From: Clostridia bacterium
GTDB taxonomy: Bacteria > Bacillota > Clostridia > Oscillospirales > Acutalibacteraceae
Length of the DNA stretch: 64,000 nt
NCBI GenBank assembly: GCA_017416345.1
Contig: JAFQCR010000012.1
Coordinates: 1 to 64,000, forward strand
Direction of reading: 5' to 3'
The notes beneath the pieces were generated by a model. That model was not told where the DNA came from. It did no database searches and worked only from the letters and a program-made list of their open reading frames with translations. A program made the translations under genes and the position numbers. Of this stretch, positions 1 to 8,610 are shown in pieces. Within the stretch, counting starts at the first letter, position 1, and every line of letters begins with the position of its first letter.

Positions 1-4
1 CTCT

Positions 5-2395
5 ATGACCCACACAACGGTCAGAGAAGATCAGCAGTATATTGTAACTATTCACATTGATGCGGAATATCTCAAGGATGAAAAGACAAAATACCCCATC
101 CGCATCGACCCGACCATTGAGATAACCTATGACGGCAACGGTGCAAGCGCTATTCAGGATGTCACGCTGAATCAGAACTCGGGCTCAAGCGGCACAAGCG
201 GTTCGCTTTATGTGGGCAAGCGCAATACCTATGGAATTTCACGCACTCTGATGAAATTCCCGGGGTTGAATCTTAACTCAATACCGAGCAACTGCACTAT
301 AGACAGCGCATATATCGAGATACGTGATCTTATGTGTGAGACCACGGCTATGACGGTAAATGCTGCCATGTTTATGGGTAATGACTGGAACGAATCGACC
401 GCAAATTGGAGCAATACAAATCCTAACCTGTATACGCCTATAAGCGGAGGCTCGGTCAGTGTGAGCTATTCCAACGGAACGGCTGTCAGCCCCAACCACC
501 GCTACAGTATCAACATAACCAAGGCGGTAAGGCTTTGGAAATCGGGATTTTATCCTCACGCAAAAGGAATAATCCTCAAGGCTGACGACAGTGTTGAAAA
601 CGGAAGCAGTGCGTTGTATAAGACGTTTGCTTCATATAACCGTGCGTCTAACAAGCCGAGCCTTAAGATAAACTATACAAGCAATGTCACCCACACGGCA
701 TACGGTTGGTTGGGCTTTGTAAATTCCTCGGTCATAAACGGCTGGGTGTGGTGCAGTAACCACCCGAGCGAGACCCTGGACGTTGTGCTGACCATTACCA
801 AGACCGGCACAAACCAAAGCTGGCGCACCGTGGGCCCTGCAAGCATTTACCGTTCCGATGTCAAGGACGCAGGCTACGGCACCGGCAACTACGGCTTCAG
901 CTGCAGTATGGGGGATTGGGCAAGCTTTACACCGGGAGATTATTCGGTATCAGCAGAAGCCGTACTGCCCAACGGCAGCAAATATACTTTGCACGCAAGT
1001 CCAAAGACATATATTGTTGATTCGTATCCTCAACATTTGGATAATGGCGAATACTATATCAACAATAAAGGTTCGGGTAAGTTTATATTTGAATACGCAT
1101 CAATGCTTGCAAATGCATCCAATACAATAGAGTTAATGGATTCTCATGGAAAATGGATGTTGACTAAATATGATGGCGGGTATACTATTAAAAATGTGTT
1201 CCGCAACACCTATCTCACGGTGAGTGGTTCATCTTGTACAATTGCATCGGTCTCCGGTAATATTTCGGATGAGTTTATTTGGGATCTGGCGGTTCGTAGT
1301 GATGTGGGTGGCGGAGTTGCGTTAAGAAACCGTTATAACGGCAAGTATTTTTATGACAATGGCAGTATATTGGGGTTTGAGAGTTCCATTGGAAGTGACA
1401 GCACCGGATACACATGGCGAATTGTCAGCACAGCTTCGTATGGTAATGCGAGCGGTTATGAGTATCGGCAGCTGACCGATGATGCTTTTTTTTCAAACGT
1501 AGATGTTATGGTTGGCCACTCTGCATCTATGCTGTTTGCTCCGGTTGTTACCAATACGCTTTGGTGCGACCCCAGCGATTTTATGTATACAATAAGTGTT
1601 GGAGAACCTTCGACCGCAGAGAAAACAATATCTGAGTTCTCATTAAACCATGCCACCGGAGTGATAACAGGCGTCACTGCCGGTGACGAACATCCTACGT
1701 TTATACAGTGCACCCATAAGGTGACAGGTCAAACATTTGATGCTGTAAGGGTCCTTGTTTGGCCTGCACTACCGGACGAAATGATAGATGTCTTTACCAT
1801 TTGGAATTCAGTAAGCCACTCCGTCGGATATTGGGCGCAGGATGTGGTTAATGTATACGTTAAGGTGTTAGATGCAACCGGTCAGGAAGCTACCTACGCA
1901 ACCACTGCTATGACAGAGGCAATTAATTATTGGGATAGTGTTTTACCGACTATACAGGTGCTCGAGGTCGAAAATGAAAACGATGCTAATATTATATGCT
2001 ACGTTGGAACTGATGACGCTATCAACAGCACTGGAAGAATAACGGTGCTGGATGGTTCACTAGGTGGAACAATAGATGAAAGTTACACTAATAAATTCTA
2101 TTATCAACATGACCAGAACTCAAAGATTTTCAAACAAATACATTCAGCGGTTATATACATTAGCCCTTACGGTGATGTGCAGATTGAAACTTATGATCAT
2201 TATTCGGTAGTTGCACGGCATGAACTAGGGCATGCATTAGGCTATAGTGGGCATTCGAGTTCAAAAGGTGATATAATGTATCCGAGTTCTAATAAAGATT
2301 CTCCGACATTATTATCAACAAACGAACTGTATTTTATCAGAAAGGTCTACCAATTGGCAGAGAGTTATCAAGAATTGGAGGAAGAAAGTGAATAA
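5..2395 (+). CDS. multidomain secreted matrixin-like metalloprotease, 5' end cut off by window
   Basis: The reading frame is open to the left edge, so the first ATG shown is probably internal and the signal peptide lies outside the window. Seen in order (residues of the visible 796): a DNRLRE-type surface domain (about 35-228), an unidentified beta-rich module (about 230-340), a ricin/trefoil-like module (about 345-480), a bacterial Ig-like stretch (about 490-590), and a C-terminal zinc peptidase. The zinc site is HELGHALGYSGH (His739, Glu740, His743, His750) followed by a Met-turn, DIMYP. The third histidine sits one residue later than in the classical HExxHxxGxxH metzincin motif. Inference: an extracellular protease that binds polysaccharide or the cell surface. 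The 3' end overlaps the next gene by 8 nt, suggesting co-transcription. Peptidase and DNRLRE assignments are fairly sure; the middle modules are not. Confidence 0.75.
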   Translation: MTHTTVREDQQYIVTIHIDAEYLKDEKTKYPIRIDPTIEITYDGNGASAIQDVTLNQNSGSSGTSGSLYVGKRNTYGISRTLMKFPGLNLNSIPSNCTIDSAYIEIRDLMCETTAMTVNAAMFMGNDWNESTANWSNTNPNLYTPISGGSVSVSYSNGTAVSPNHRYSINITKAVRLWKSGFYPHAKGIILKADDSVENGSSALYKTFASYNRASNKPSLKINYTSNVTHTAYGWLGFVNSSVINGWVWCSNHPSETLDVVLTITKTGTNQSWRTVGPASIYRSDVKDAGYGTGNYGFSCSMGDWASFTPGDYSVSAEAVLPNGSKYTLHASPKTYIVDSYPQHLDNGEYYINNKGSGKFIFEYASMLANASNTIELMDSHGKWMLTKYDGGYTIKNVFRNTYLTVSGSSCTIASVSGNISDEFIWDLAVRSDVGGGVALRNRYNGKYFYDNGSILGFESSIGSDSTGYTWRIVSTASYGNASGYEYRQLTDDAFFSNVDVMVGHSASMLFAPVVTNTLWCDPSDFMYTISVGEPSTAEKTISEFSLNHATGVITGVTAGDEHPTFIQCTHKVTGQTFDAVRVLVWPALPDEMIDVFTIWNSVSHSVGYWAQDVVNVYVKVLDATGQEATYATTAMTEAINYWDSVLPTIQVLEVENENDANIICYVGTDDAINSTGRITVLDGSLGGTIDESYTNKFYYQHDQNSKIFKQIHSAVIYISPYGDVQIETYDHYSVVARHELGHALGYSGHSSSKGDIMYPSSNKDSPTLLSTNELYFIRKVYQLAESYQELEEESE

Positions 2396-2975
2396 GCGTA
2401 TTGTATCTTTTGCTTTGGCAATTATTTTTGTGTTTGTGTGTGCTTGCCAAAAGGATAACAAGACAGCAAACGGTTCGAATCAAAACGGCACGTCTTCAAA
2501 CCAGGATATAATCAGTAATTGTTTTCCGAGTCCGCCTTCAGACGCTGAACAATGTGCTGAAGCTACGCATATAATGATCGCATTCAATCTCGGAGCTCAA
2601 AGAAACGGTGAAAATGCGGAATTCATATTTGTTCCGCTTGATTCAATCAAAGGAGAACTTCAAGGCCCTGTACCCATAGCACAGATAGTGGTTAAGGGGA
2701 AGCTTAGTGATTATGATTTCACCGATACTTATACCGAGGGCAATTTTTATCTTTTGTTTCTTGAATATGATGAAGAAAATGAATGTTACCACGACAAGAA
2801 GATAATTAATTCTGTGATTCATTTAGATCCTCTTGATCTTGATGTGCCGGCACAATGGGAATCTATAGTCGATAACCTCTACAAGAATAACCATCATAGG
2901 TTTAAGTGGCTTGAAGAACTGATGCAAGAAAGCAATAAGCTGCTTGACAGCTCTGACAGCACCACGGCAGAGTGA
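2388..2975 (+). CDS. putative lipoprotein
   Basis: 195 residues starting at GTG, chosen because a strong GGAGG lies 6-8 nt upstream and the signal peptide begins there. The first 20 residues are a lipoprotein signal (basic MNKR, hydrophobic core, then C-A-C), followed by a low-complexity Asn/Ser/Thr linker typical after a lipidated cysteine. The rest is an acidic, soluble domain that I do not recognise. The start lies inside the end of the metalloprotease gene, so the two are probably translationally coupled. It might be an inhibitor, chaperone or immunity-like partner of the protease, but only position supports that. Confidence 0.7.
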   Translation: MNKRIVSFALAIIFVFVCACQKDNKTANGSNQNGTSSNQDIISNCFPSPPSDAEQCAEATHIMIAFNLGAQRNGENAEFIFVPLDSIKGELQGPVPIAQIVVKGKLSDYDFTDTYTEGNFYLLFLEYDEENECYHDKKIINSVIHLDPLDLDVPAQWESIVDNLYKNNHHRFKWLEELMQESNKLLDSSDSTTAE

Positions 2976-3035
2976 TTCCCAAGATAATAACTATTTTGGT
3001 ATTGTGTTAAGCCTTGAAACTAAAAAGCATAAGAG

Positions 3036-3061
3036 ACGGGTGGCGAGAGCCACCCGTTTTG
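3036..3061 (+). terminator. intrinsic terminator after the lipoprotein gene
   Basis: Nine-base-pair hairpin ACGGGTGGC / GCCACCCGT with a GAGA loop, followed by TTTTG. It closes the metalloprotease-lipoprotein unit. Confidence 0.75.
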
Positions 3062-3153
3062 CCTTCCCCTTTGAGGGGAAGGTGTCACCGCAGGTGACGG
3101 ATGAGGTGAACGCTGTCACGAAAGGCCGCAAACGGTGCGGTTACGTTTTTCAA
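3061..3153. repeat. dispersed palindromic repeat fragment
   Basis: Directly after the terminator come two small palindromes, CTTCCCCTTTGAGGGGAAG and GTCACCGCAGGTGAC, then GGATGAGGTG. The same hairpin-plus-GGATGAGG layout recurs near 19.2, 19.5 and 58.6 kb. The remaining gap to position 3288 (AT-rich) appears to hold only the promoter of the next gene. Confidence 0.6.
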
Positions 3154-3288
3154 TCTTGCTTTGCGTTAAATTCCCATTATTACTTTTTTGTGATAAAAAG
3201 CATCCCCTTGTAGACATTTAAAAATTTTTATGTTAATATATAATTACAGTTGAACTGTTAAATCTTATTTTCCGAAAGGGGTATTTAT

Positions 3289-4593
3289 ATGGGACTTATT
3301 AAAGCAGGTACCGGTGCTATCGGCGGTGTTCTGGCCGATCAATGGAAGGAATACTTCTATTGCGATTCCATCGACGTTAATGTTCTGGCCGTGAAGGGTC
3401 AGAAAAAGGTTTCGGGACGCTCGTCCAATACCAAAGCAAGCGACAACATCATCTCCAACGGTTCGGTCATAGCTGTTAATGACGGTCAGTGTATGATGAT
3501 CGTCGACCAGGGCAAGGTGGTCGAGCTTTCGGCCGAGCCCGGTGAGTTTATCTACGATTCCTCGACCGAGCCTTCGATCTTTGAGGGTCCGCTGGGTAAG
3601 AGCATCCTCAATACCTTCAAGACCATCGGCCGCCGTTTTGCTTTCGGCGGTGACACCGGCAAGGATCAGCGTGTTTACTACTTCAACATCAAGGAGATCG
3701 TTGAAAACAAGTTCGGTACGGCCAATCCCATTCCGTTCCGTGTTGTTGATCGCAATATCGGTCTTGATATCGACGTTTCGGTGCGCTGTAACGGTCTTTT
3801 CTCCTACAAGATCTCCGACCCAATGCTGTTCTACACCAACGTGTGCGGCAACATCGAGCACAGCTACACCAGAAGCGAGATCGACAGCCAGCTCAAGACC
3901 GAGTTTATCAGCGCCTTACAGCCGGCATTTTCCAAGATATCCGATATGGAGGTCAGACCCAACGCTCTGCCCGGTCACGCCGAAAAGCTTGCCGAGCTTA
4001 TGAACGAGGCCTTGACCGCAAAGTGGGGAGAGCTCCGCGGTATTTCGGTGGTCTCCATTGCACTCAACCCCATCACACTTTCACCCGATGATGCCGAGCT
4101 TATCAAGCAGGCACAGCGTACCGCCATTCTGCGTGATCCTTCTATGGCTGCCGCAACCCTTACCGAGGCTCAGGCCGAGGCTTTGAAGGGTGCCGCCAAC
4201 AACGAAGCAGGCGCTATGAACGGCTTTATCGGAATGGGTATGGCCATGAACGCCGGCAACGGAATGAACGCCCGGGGACTTTATGAAATGGGGGCTAAAA
4301 ACAAGGAATCGGGAGTGGCTGCTCCCTCTAACGGCTGGACCTGCCAATGCGGTAAGGTAAACACCACAAAATTCTGTTCCGAGTGCGGTGAGCCCAAGCC
4401 TTTGGCAGGCTGGGTGTGCTCCTGCGGAGTGCAGAATATGGGTAAATTCTGCCATGATTGCGGAAAACCCAAGCCGCAAAACGCACCGCTTTACCGTTGC
4501 GACAAGTGCGGCTGGCAGCCCGAGGATCCCAAGAATCCTCCCAAATTCTGTCCCGAGTGCGGCGACCGCTTTGATGAATCGGATATCACCTGA
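3289..4593 (+). CDS. SPFH-domain protein with C-terminal zinc ribbons (YdjI-like)
   Basis: 434 residues. The N-terminal ~300 residues have the organisation of SPFH/band-7 proteins of the 'virion core protein-like' (YdjI) type. The C-terminus carries three zinc ribbons, each opening with a Cys pair (CQCG, CSCG, CDKCG) and closing with FCxxCG. RBS GAAAGGGG precedes the ATG. It heads a tight three-gene unit with a zinc-ribbon/TM protein (13-nt gap) and a TPM-domain protein (ATGA overlap). Known of the family: in Bacillus subtilis, ydjG, ydjH and ydjI sit with pspA in an envelope-stress operon, where the SPFH protein is recruited to the membrane by the other two. Inference: this unit does the same here; no PspA gene is visible in the window. 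Confidence 0.85.
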   Translation: MGLIKAGTGAIGGVLADQWKEYFYCDSIDVNVLAVKGQKKVSGRSSNTKASDNIISNGSVIAVNDGQCMMIVDQGKVVELSAEPGEFIYDSSTEPSIFEGPLGKSILNTFKTIGRRFAFGGDTGKDQRVYYFNIKEIVENKFGTANPIPFRVVDRNIGLDIDVSVRCNGLFSYKISDPMLFYTNVCGNIEHSYTRSEIDSQLKTEFISALQPAFSKISDMEVRPNALPGHAEKLAELMNEALTAKWGELRGISVVSIALNPITLSPDDAELIKQAQRTAILRDPSMAAATLTEAQAEALKGAANNEAGAMNGFIGMGMAMNAGNGMNARGLYEMGAKNKESGVAAPSNGWTCQCGKVNTTKFCSECGEPKPLAGWVCSCGVQNMGKFCHDCGKPKPQNAPLYRCDKCGWQPEDPKNPPKFCPECGDRFDESDIT

Positions 4594-4606
4594 TAAGGAG
4601 TAACCG

Positions 4607-5701
4607 ATGCAAACCAACATTGAATTCAAATGTCCCAACTGCGGCGCTTCCCTGCAGTTTAACAGCAACACGCAGAATATGCGTTGCGAATACTGTGAGT
4701 CGGAATTTGATGTCGAATCGGTCAGAAGATACAATGATGAGCAGGCCTCGGTCTCAGACGATGATATCGATTGGGGCGAGGCTACGCAGGACGAATGGCA
4801 CGATGACGACGGCGACGGATTGGGCGTTTATGTGTGTGATTCCTGCGGCGGTGAGATAGTGGCCGATGCCAACACCGCCGCCACAAGCTGTCCCTACTGC
4901 GGCAACCCCGTGGTAATGTCGGGACGGCTTTCGGGCGTTTTAAAGCCCGATTACGTTATTCCCTTCAAGTTGGATAAAAATGCCGCCAAGACGAGACTGT
5001 CAGAGCATTTCAAGGGCAAACGTCTGTTGCCGAAACTGTTTAAAAAAGAAGCCACCGTGAATGAAATAAAGGGAATTTATGTCCCGTTCTGGCTGTTTGA
5101 TGCCGATGTCTGCACCGATATGCGCTTCCGCACCACCAAGGTGCGATGCTGGTCGGACAGTCGGTATAACTACACCGAAACCAGCCATTATTCGGTCGTC
5201 CGTGGCGGAAATCTCGGCTTCAGCCATATCCCTGCCGACGCATCCTCCAAAATGCCCGATGTGCTGATGGAATCGCTTGAGCCTTACGATTTCTCCGAGG
5301 CGGTCAGCTTTGAAACGGCCTATCTTTCGGGTTATCTTGCTGATAAGTACGACGTTTTGTCTGCTACGTGTGAGCCAAGGGTCAACCAACGCATCAAAAG
5401 AAGCACCGAGGACTGCTTCAGCAGTACCGTTCAGGGCTACACGACCGTTCAACTCGAACATTCAAGGGTCGGTTTCAATGACCGATGCGTGAAGTACGCT
5501 CTGTATCCCGTGTGGTTGCTCAATACCGAGTGGAACGGCCAAAAATTCACCTTTGCGGTCAACGGTCAGACGGGCAAGATAGTCGGTGACCTGCCGCTGG
5601 ATAAGGGCGCTTATTGGCGGTGGTTCAGCTTTATTGCAGGCTCGGTTGCGGCAGGAGCATTTCTTCTGATGCTGCTGTTCCTTTTCGGAGGTGCGGCATG
5701 A
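4607..5701 (+). CDS. zinc-ribbon protein with C-terminal membrane anchor (YdjG-like)
   Basis: 364 residues. A TFIIB-like zinc ribbon opens the protein (CPNC near residue 9, then CEYC), a second follows (CDSC ... CPYC), then a soluble core of about 200 residues. A single hydrophobic helix (about 340-362) ends the protein, so it should be tail-anchored in the membrane with the ribbons in the cytoplasm. AAGGAG precedes the ATG. It lies 13 nt after the SPFH gene and overlaps the next start by ATGA. The combination and order match the ydjG-ydjH-ydjI group; the role as membrane anchor for the SPFH protein is inferred from that group. Confidence 0.8.
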   Translation: MQTNIEFKCPNCGASLQFNSNTQNMRCEYCESEFDVESVRRYNDEQASVSDDDIDWGEATQDEWHDDDGDGLGVYVCDSCGGEIVADANTAATSCPYCGNPVVMSGRLSGVLKPDYVIPFKLDKNAAKTRLSEHFKGKRLLPKLFKKEATVNEIKGIYVPFWLFDADVCTDMRFRTTKVRCWSDSRYNYTETSHYSVVRGGNLGFSHIPADASSKMPDVLMESLEPYDFSEAVSFETAYLSGYLADKYDVLSATCEPRVNQRIKRSTEDCFSSTVQGYTTVQLEHSRVGFNDRCVKYALYPVWLLNTEWNGQKFTFAVNGQTGKIVGDLPLDKGAYWRWFSFIAGSVAAGAFLLMLLFLFGGAA

Positions 5702-6606
5702 TGAAGAAAATATTTGCACTTATTTTAACGGCGCTTTTGCTGTGTCTTGTGCCTGCGGCTTCGGCCTATTCGGTGTATTCCCGTGTGACCGATTCGGCGT
5801 CGGACGCAATACCCGATGAATACCAGCAAACGCTCAGCGACCGACTTGACAGCATCAGCACAGAAACCGAAATGGACGTGCTGATCTGCGTGACCGACGA
5901 CCTTGACGGCTACACCGTGGCAGGTTTTACCGAAAATTTTTATGACGATATGTGCGTGGTAATGGAGCATCGACGCTCGGCGGCGATATTGGTAATTTCG
6001 CTTGAAACCAGGGATGTTTACATCGACTGTGTGGATGACGCTCAAAAAGCTATCACCGAATACGAGGCCGAGGGTATCCTTGATCTGATGATGGACGATC
6101 TGTCGAGCGGCAATTATTATGCGGCCTGCGTTACCTTTGCCGACCGATGTGAGGCCGAGTTTTTGGGCTACATAAACGCCCCTTCGGAAAATATTTCCTC
6201 AAATTATTATCCCCCCTATGATTACGACTACGATGATGATTATAATTATGACTACGATGAAGAGTTCGAGCTTGAGTATGAGTTCGACTTAAAGTCCGAT
6301 TGGCCGTATATGGCGGTCATTGCAGTTGTGCTCGGTGTCATCGTGGCCTTCATAACGGTCACCGTTATGAAGTCGAAGCTCAAATCGGTACGCAGTAACG
6401 ACCGTGCGGCTGAGTATGTGGTGCCCGGCAGTATGCAGGTCACCGTCAGCTATGATTCGTTCCTTTACCGCAACGTCACTCGCAGAGAGCGACCGAAAAA
6501 CAACAATTCGGGACGTCCCGGCAGAAGCGGTGGTTTCGGAGGATTTTCGGGCGGACGGGGAGGCTTCGGCGGTTCAAGTCACCGAGGCTCGGGTCGTAAG
6601 TTTTAG
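5698..6606 (+). CDS. TPM-domain membrane protein with Gly-rich tail (YdjH-like)
   Basis: 302 residues from the ATG at 5698, chosen because it overlaps the previous stop (ATGA), has GGAGGT upstream and opens a clean signal peptide (cleavage likely after ASA, residue 23). Residues about 30-160 form a TPM domain (extracytoplasmic, known from the Psb32/YgcG families). A strikingly Tyr/Asp-rich linker (about 169-195) leads to a transmembrane helix (about 204-224), then a basic region and a Gly/Ser/Arg-rich tail (about 270-302) ending GRKF. The tail resembles those of YgcG/TPM proteins. Third gene of the YdjGHI-like unit. Confidence 0.8.
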   Translation: MMKKIFALILTALLLCLVPAASAYSVYSRVTDSASDAIPDEYQQTLSDRLDSISTETEMDVLICVTDDLDGYTVAGFTENFYDDMCVVMEHRRSAAILVISLETRDVYIDCVDDAQKAITEYEAEGILDLMMDDLSSGNYYAACVTFADRCEAEFLGYINAPSENISSNYYPPYDYDYDDDYNYDYDEEFELEYEFDLKSDWPYMAVIAVVLGVIVAFITVTVMKSKLKSVRSNDRAAEYVVPGSMQVTVSYDSFLYRNVTRRERPKNNNSGRPGRSGGFGGFSGGRGGFGGSSHRGSGRKF

Positions 6607-6634
6607 CTCATTTTTCTAAAGTTGGCAGTTTTTG

Positions 6635-6663
6635 TTGACTGTTGACTTTGGGTGGTGTATAAT
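6635..6663 (+). promoter_or_regulatory. sigma-A-type promoter of the htpX-like gene
   Basis: TTGACT, 17-nt spacer, TATAAT; the ATG follows 27 nt further on. It gives the peptidase its own transcription start downstream of the YdjGHI-like unit. Confidence 0.8.
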
Positions 6664-6689
6664 CAAGGAAAACTTTGAGGAGGAAAAGT

Positions 6690-7601
6690 ATGTATATTTT
6701 AGACTTTTTCAAAAACCTGTTTAAGAAAAATAATATAGGAGTGATAATCTGGCTCGTGCTGAACATTGTGCTGATCGCCTTTTTGTTCAGCGGCGGATTT
6801 ACCGATTGGGTGGGCGCTTTGCTCGGTATCGGCATCTACGCTTTGTCGATGGTCATCGCTCTTTCGCCCATCGGTGAATGGATCCTTCGTCTGCAGACCA
6901 GCTGTAAGAAGATAAAGGATCCCGATGTGCTGGCACGTATGGAGCCTCTGTTCAATGAGGTATATGCCAAGGCCAAGGGTCTGAATCCCGAGCTGCCCGA
7001 CGGTATCAAGATGTTTATGTCGGAGGACGAGGAGCCCAACGCATTTGCAACCGGACGTAAAACGGTCTGCATCACCCGCGGCTTGCTCAACTACTACAAC
7101 GACGAGCAGATCAAGGGCGTTCTGAGCCACGAGTTCGGCCACCTTGCACATAAGGACACCGACACCATTCTGGTCGTTTCGGTCGGTAACCTTATCGTCA
7201 CCGTTATCTTCACCATCATCCGTGTTATTGCCAACATCGTAATGTGGTTCGGTGAGTTCCTTACCGCGATCTTCAGCGAAAGCTGGGGCGGCGTTATCGC
7301 CTCCATCTTCATCGGCCTTGCACGTATCATTGCCGACTTTATCCTTGTATGGCTTATGAGGATCTGGAACCAGATCGGCGTTTGGCTCTGTATGCACTCC
7401 AGCCGTAAGAACGAGTACCGTGCCGACCAGTATGCATACCAGTGCGGCTACGCATACCAGCTTTGCGAGGTTTTGGACAGCTTCGGAACCGAGCGCAGCG
7501 CACAGGGCGTGTTTGCGGCTCTTGCCTCCAGCCACCCCGAAAATGCTGACCGTATCAACCACCTCAACGACCTTATGACCGGTGCCGTTGCAGTTGACTG
7601 A
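6690..7601 (+). CDS. htpX: M48-family membrane zinc metalloprotease (HtpX-like)
   Basis: 303 residues. The ATG at 6690 is preceded by GAGGAGG; a TTG further upstream overlaps that RBS and is rejected. Two N-terminal helices (about 17-60) and two helices after the active site give the HtpX topology. The zinc site is HEFGH (147-151), and the third ligand is probably Glu242 in NEYRADQ. Known of the family: membrane quality-control proteases that clip misfolded membrane proteins. Being next to a YdjGHI-like envelope-stress unit fits that role. It has its own promoter and ends at a strong terminator. Confidence 0.88.
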   Translation: MYILDFFKNLFKKNNIGVIIWLVLNIVLIAFLFSGGFTDWVGALLGIGIYALSMVIALSPIGEWILRLQTSCKKIKDPDVLARMEPLFNEVYAKAKGLNPELPDGIKMFMSEDEEPNAFATGRKTVCITRGLLNYYNDEQIKGVLSHEFGHLAHKDTDTILVVSVGNLIVTVIFTIIRVIANIVMWFGEFLTAIFSESWGGVIASIFIGLARIIADFILVWLMRIWNQIGVWLCMHSSRKNEYRADQYAYQCGYAYQLCEVLDSFGTERSAQGVFAALASSHPENADRINHLNDLMTGAVAVD

Positions 7602-7626
7602 TAATACATAAGCTGAATCAATAAAA

Positions 7627-7666
7627 AATACCCCCGATGCTCACATTAGTGAACGTCGGGGGTATT
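7627..7666 (+). terminator. intrinsic terminator after htpX-like gene
   Basis: Inverted repeat AAATACCCCCGA / TCGGGGGTATTT around an 18-nt loop. It can also serve the minus strand, since the next gene (ending at 7770) is convergent. Confidence 0.75.
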
Positions 7667-7769
7667 TGGTTATAATTGTTTGGTGTGATTTTTAAAAACT
7701 CCCTTTGGGCAGGACATTTATATGACATATCGCTCATTTTAATGCCACATTGTACATCTGTCAAAACGC

Positions 7770-8477
7770 TTATCGCCGTCTGCGGGTGTTGCCGACGATG
7801 ATAAGCAGGCGCAAAAGCTGCATTACTGCCACGGCCAATGCCGCAACATAGGTCATAGCGGCGGCAGAGAGCACCTTTTTGGCACCTTTAAGCTCCTGCT
7901 CGTCTAAAATACCGTTTTCTGACAGAGCTTTTATGGCTCGGCGGCTGGCGTTGAACTCGGTCGGCAGGGTGACAAGCTGGAAGATAACGCAAAGCGAAAA
8001 CAAAGCAACGCCCAAATAGGCAATATAGCTGTAAAACTCGCCAAGGTAGGACAGCGCAATGCCGATGAAAATAAGCGGTATCGACAGCTTGGAGCCGATG
8101 TTGGTTATCGGCACGATGGCGGTGCGGACTTTCACGGGAACATAACCCACAGCGTGCTGAACTGCGTGACCTGCCTCGTGGCAGGCAACACCGATTGCTG
8201 CCACCGAGGTACTGCCGTAAACGCTGTCCGACAGTCGGATAACATTGGCCTTGGGGTCAAAATGGTCGGTCAGATGCCCCGACACCTGCTCAATGGCAAC
8301 ATCGGTAACTCCGTTAGCCTGCAGCACTCTTCTTGCGGCATCCACCGCCGAAAGCCCACGCTTGGAGTATACCTCGGAATACCTTTTGAACGAGGAATTT
8401 ACCTTTGCACTTGCCACAAGCGACAAGATCATAAACGGCAGAACCAAAACTATATATGTCCAATCAATATAAAACAT
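7770..8477 (-). CDS. zinc metallopeptidase, YugP-like
   Basis: 235 residues. An N-terminal membrane helix, HEAGH zinc motif (100-104, in ACHEAGHAVQH), and three further helices toward the C-terminus match the YugP-type neutral zinc metallopeptidases (PF04298-like). The protein ends in GNTRRRR, a short basic cytoplasmic tail. Substrates of this family are not known. The neighbour transcribed toward it is another membrane metalloprotease, so this is a small cluster of envelope proteases. Confidence 0.88.
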   Translation of the reverse strand: MFYIDWTYIVLVLPFMILSLVASAKVNSSFKRYSEVYSKRGLSAVDAARRVLQANGVTDVAIEQVSGHLTDHFDPKANVIRLSDSVYGSTSVAAIGVACHEAGHAVQHAVGYVPVKVRTAIVPITNIGSKLSIPLIFIGIALSYLGEFYSYIAYLGVALFSLCVIFQLVTLPTEFNASRRAIKALSENGILDEQELKGAKKVLSAAAMTYVAALAVAVMQLLRLLIIVGNTRRRR

Positions 8478-8543
8478 CTAAAGCCTCCAATAATATTTAA
8501 AAATAGTATACATTATTATTGCCGAAAAATCAATGCGGCAGTA

Positions 8544-8588
8544 ATAAAAAACAGGGGAGTTGGACCCATTTACGGATCCGACTCCCCA
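8544..8588 (-). terminator. intrinsic terminator after the sugar kinase gene
   Basis: GGGGAGTTGGA / TCCGACTCCCC stem (one G-T pair) around a 12-nt loop. Read on the minus strand it is followed by a T-run (the A-run at 8546-8552 on the plus strand). Confidence 0.8.
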
Positions 8589-8610
8589 TTTTATGTTCAA
8601 CAATTATCGC

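Noticed and set aside
2944..3213. 89-codon frame over the repeat after the lipoprotein gene
   Set aside because: It overlaps the end of the lipoprotein gene and reads through a terminator and repeat palindromes; the composition is repeat-derived.
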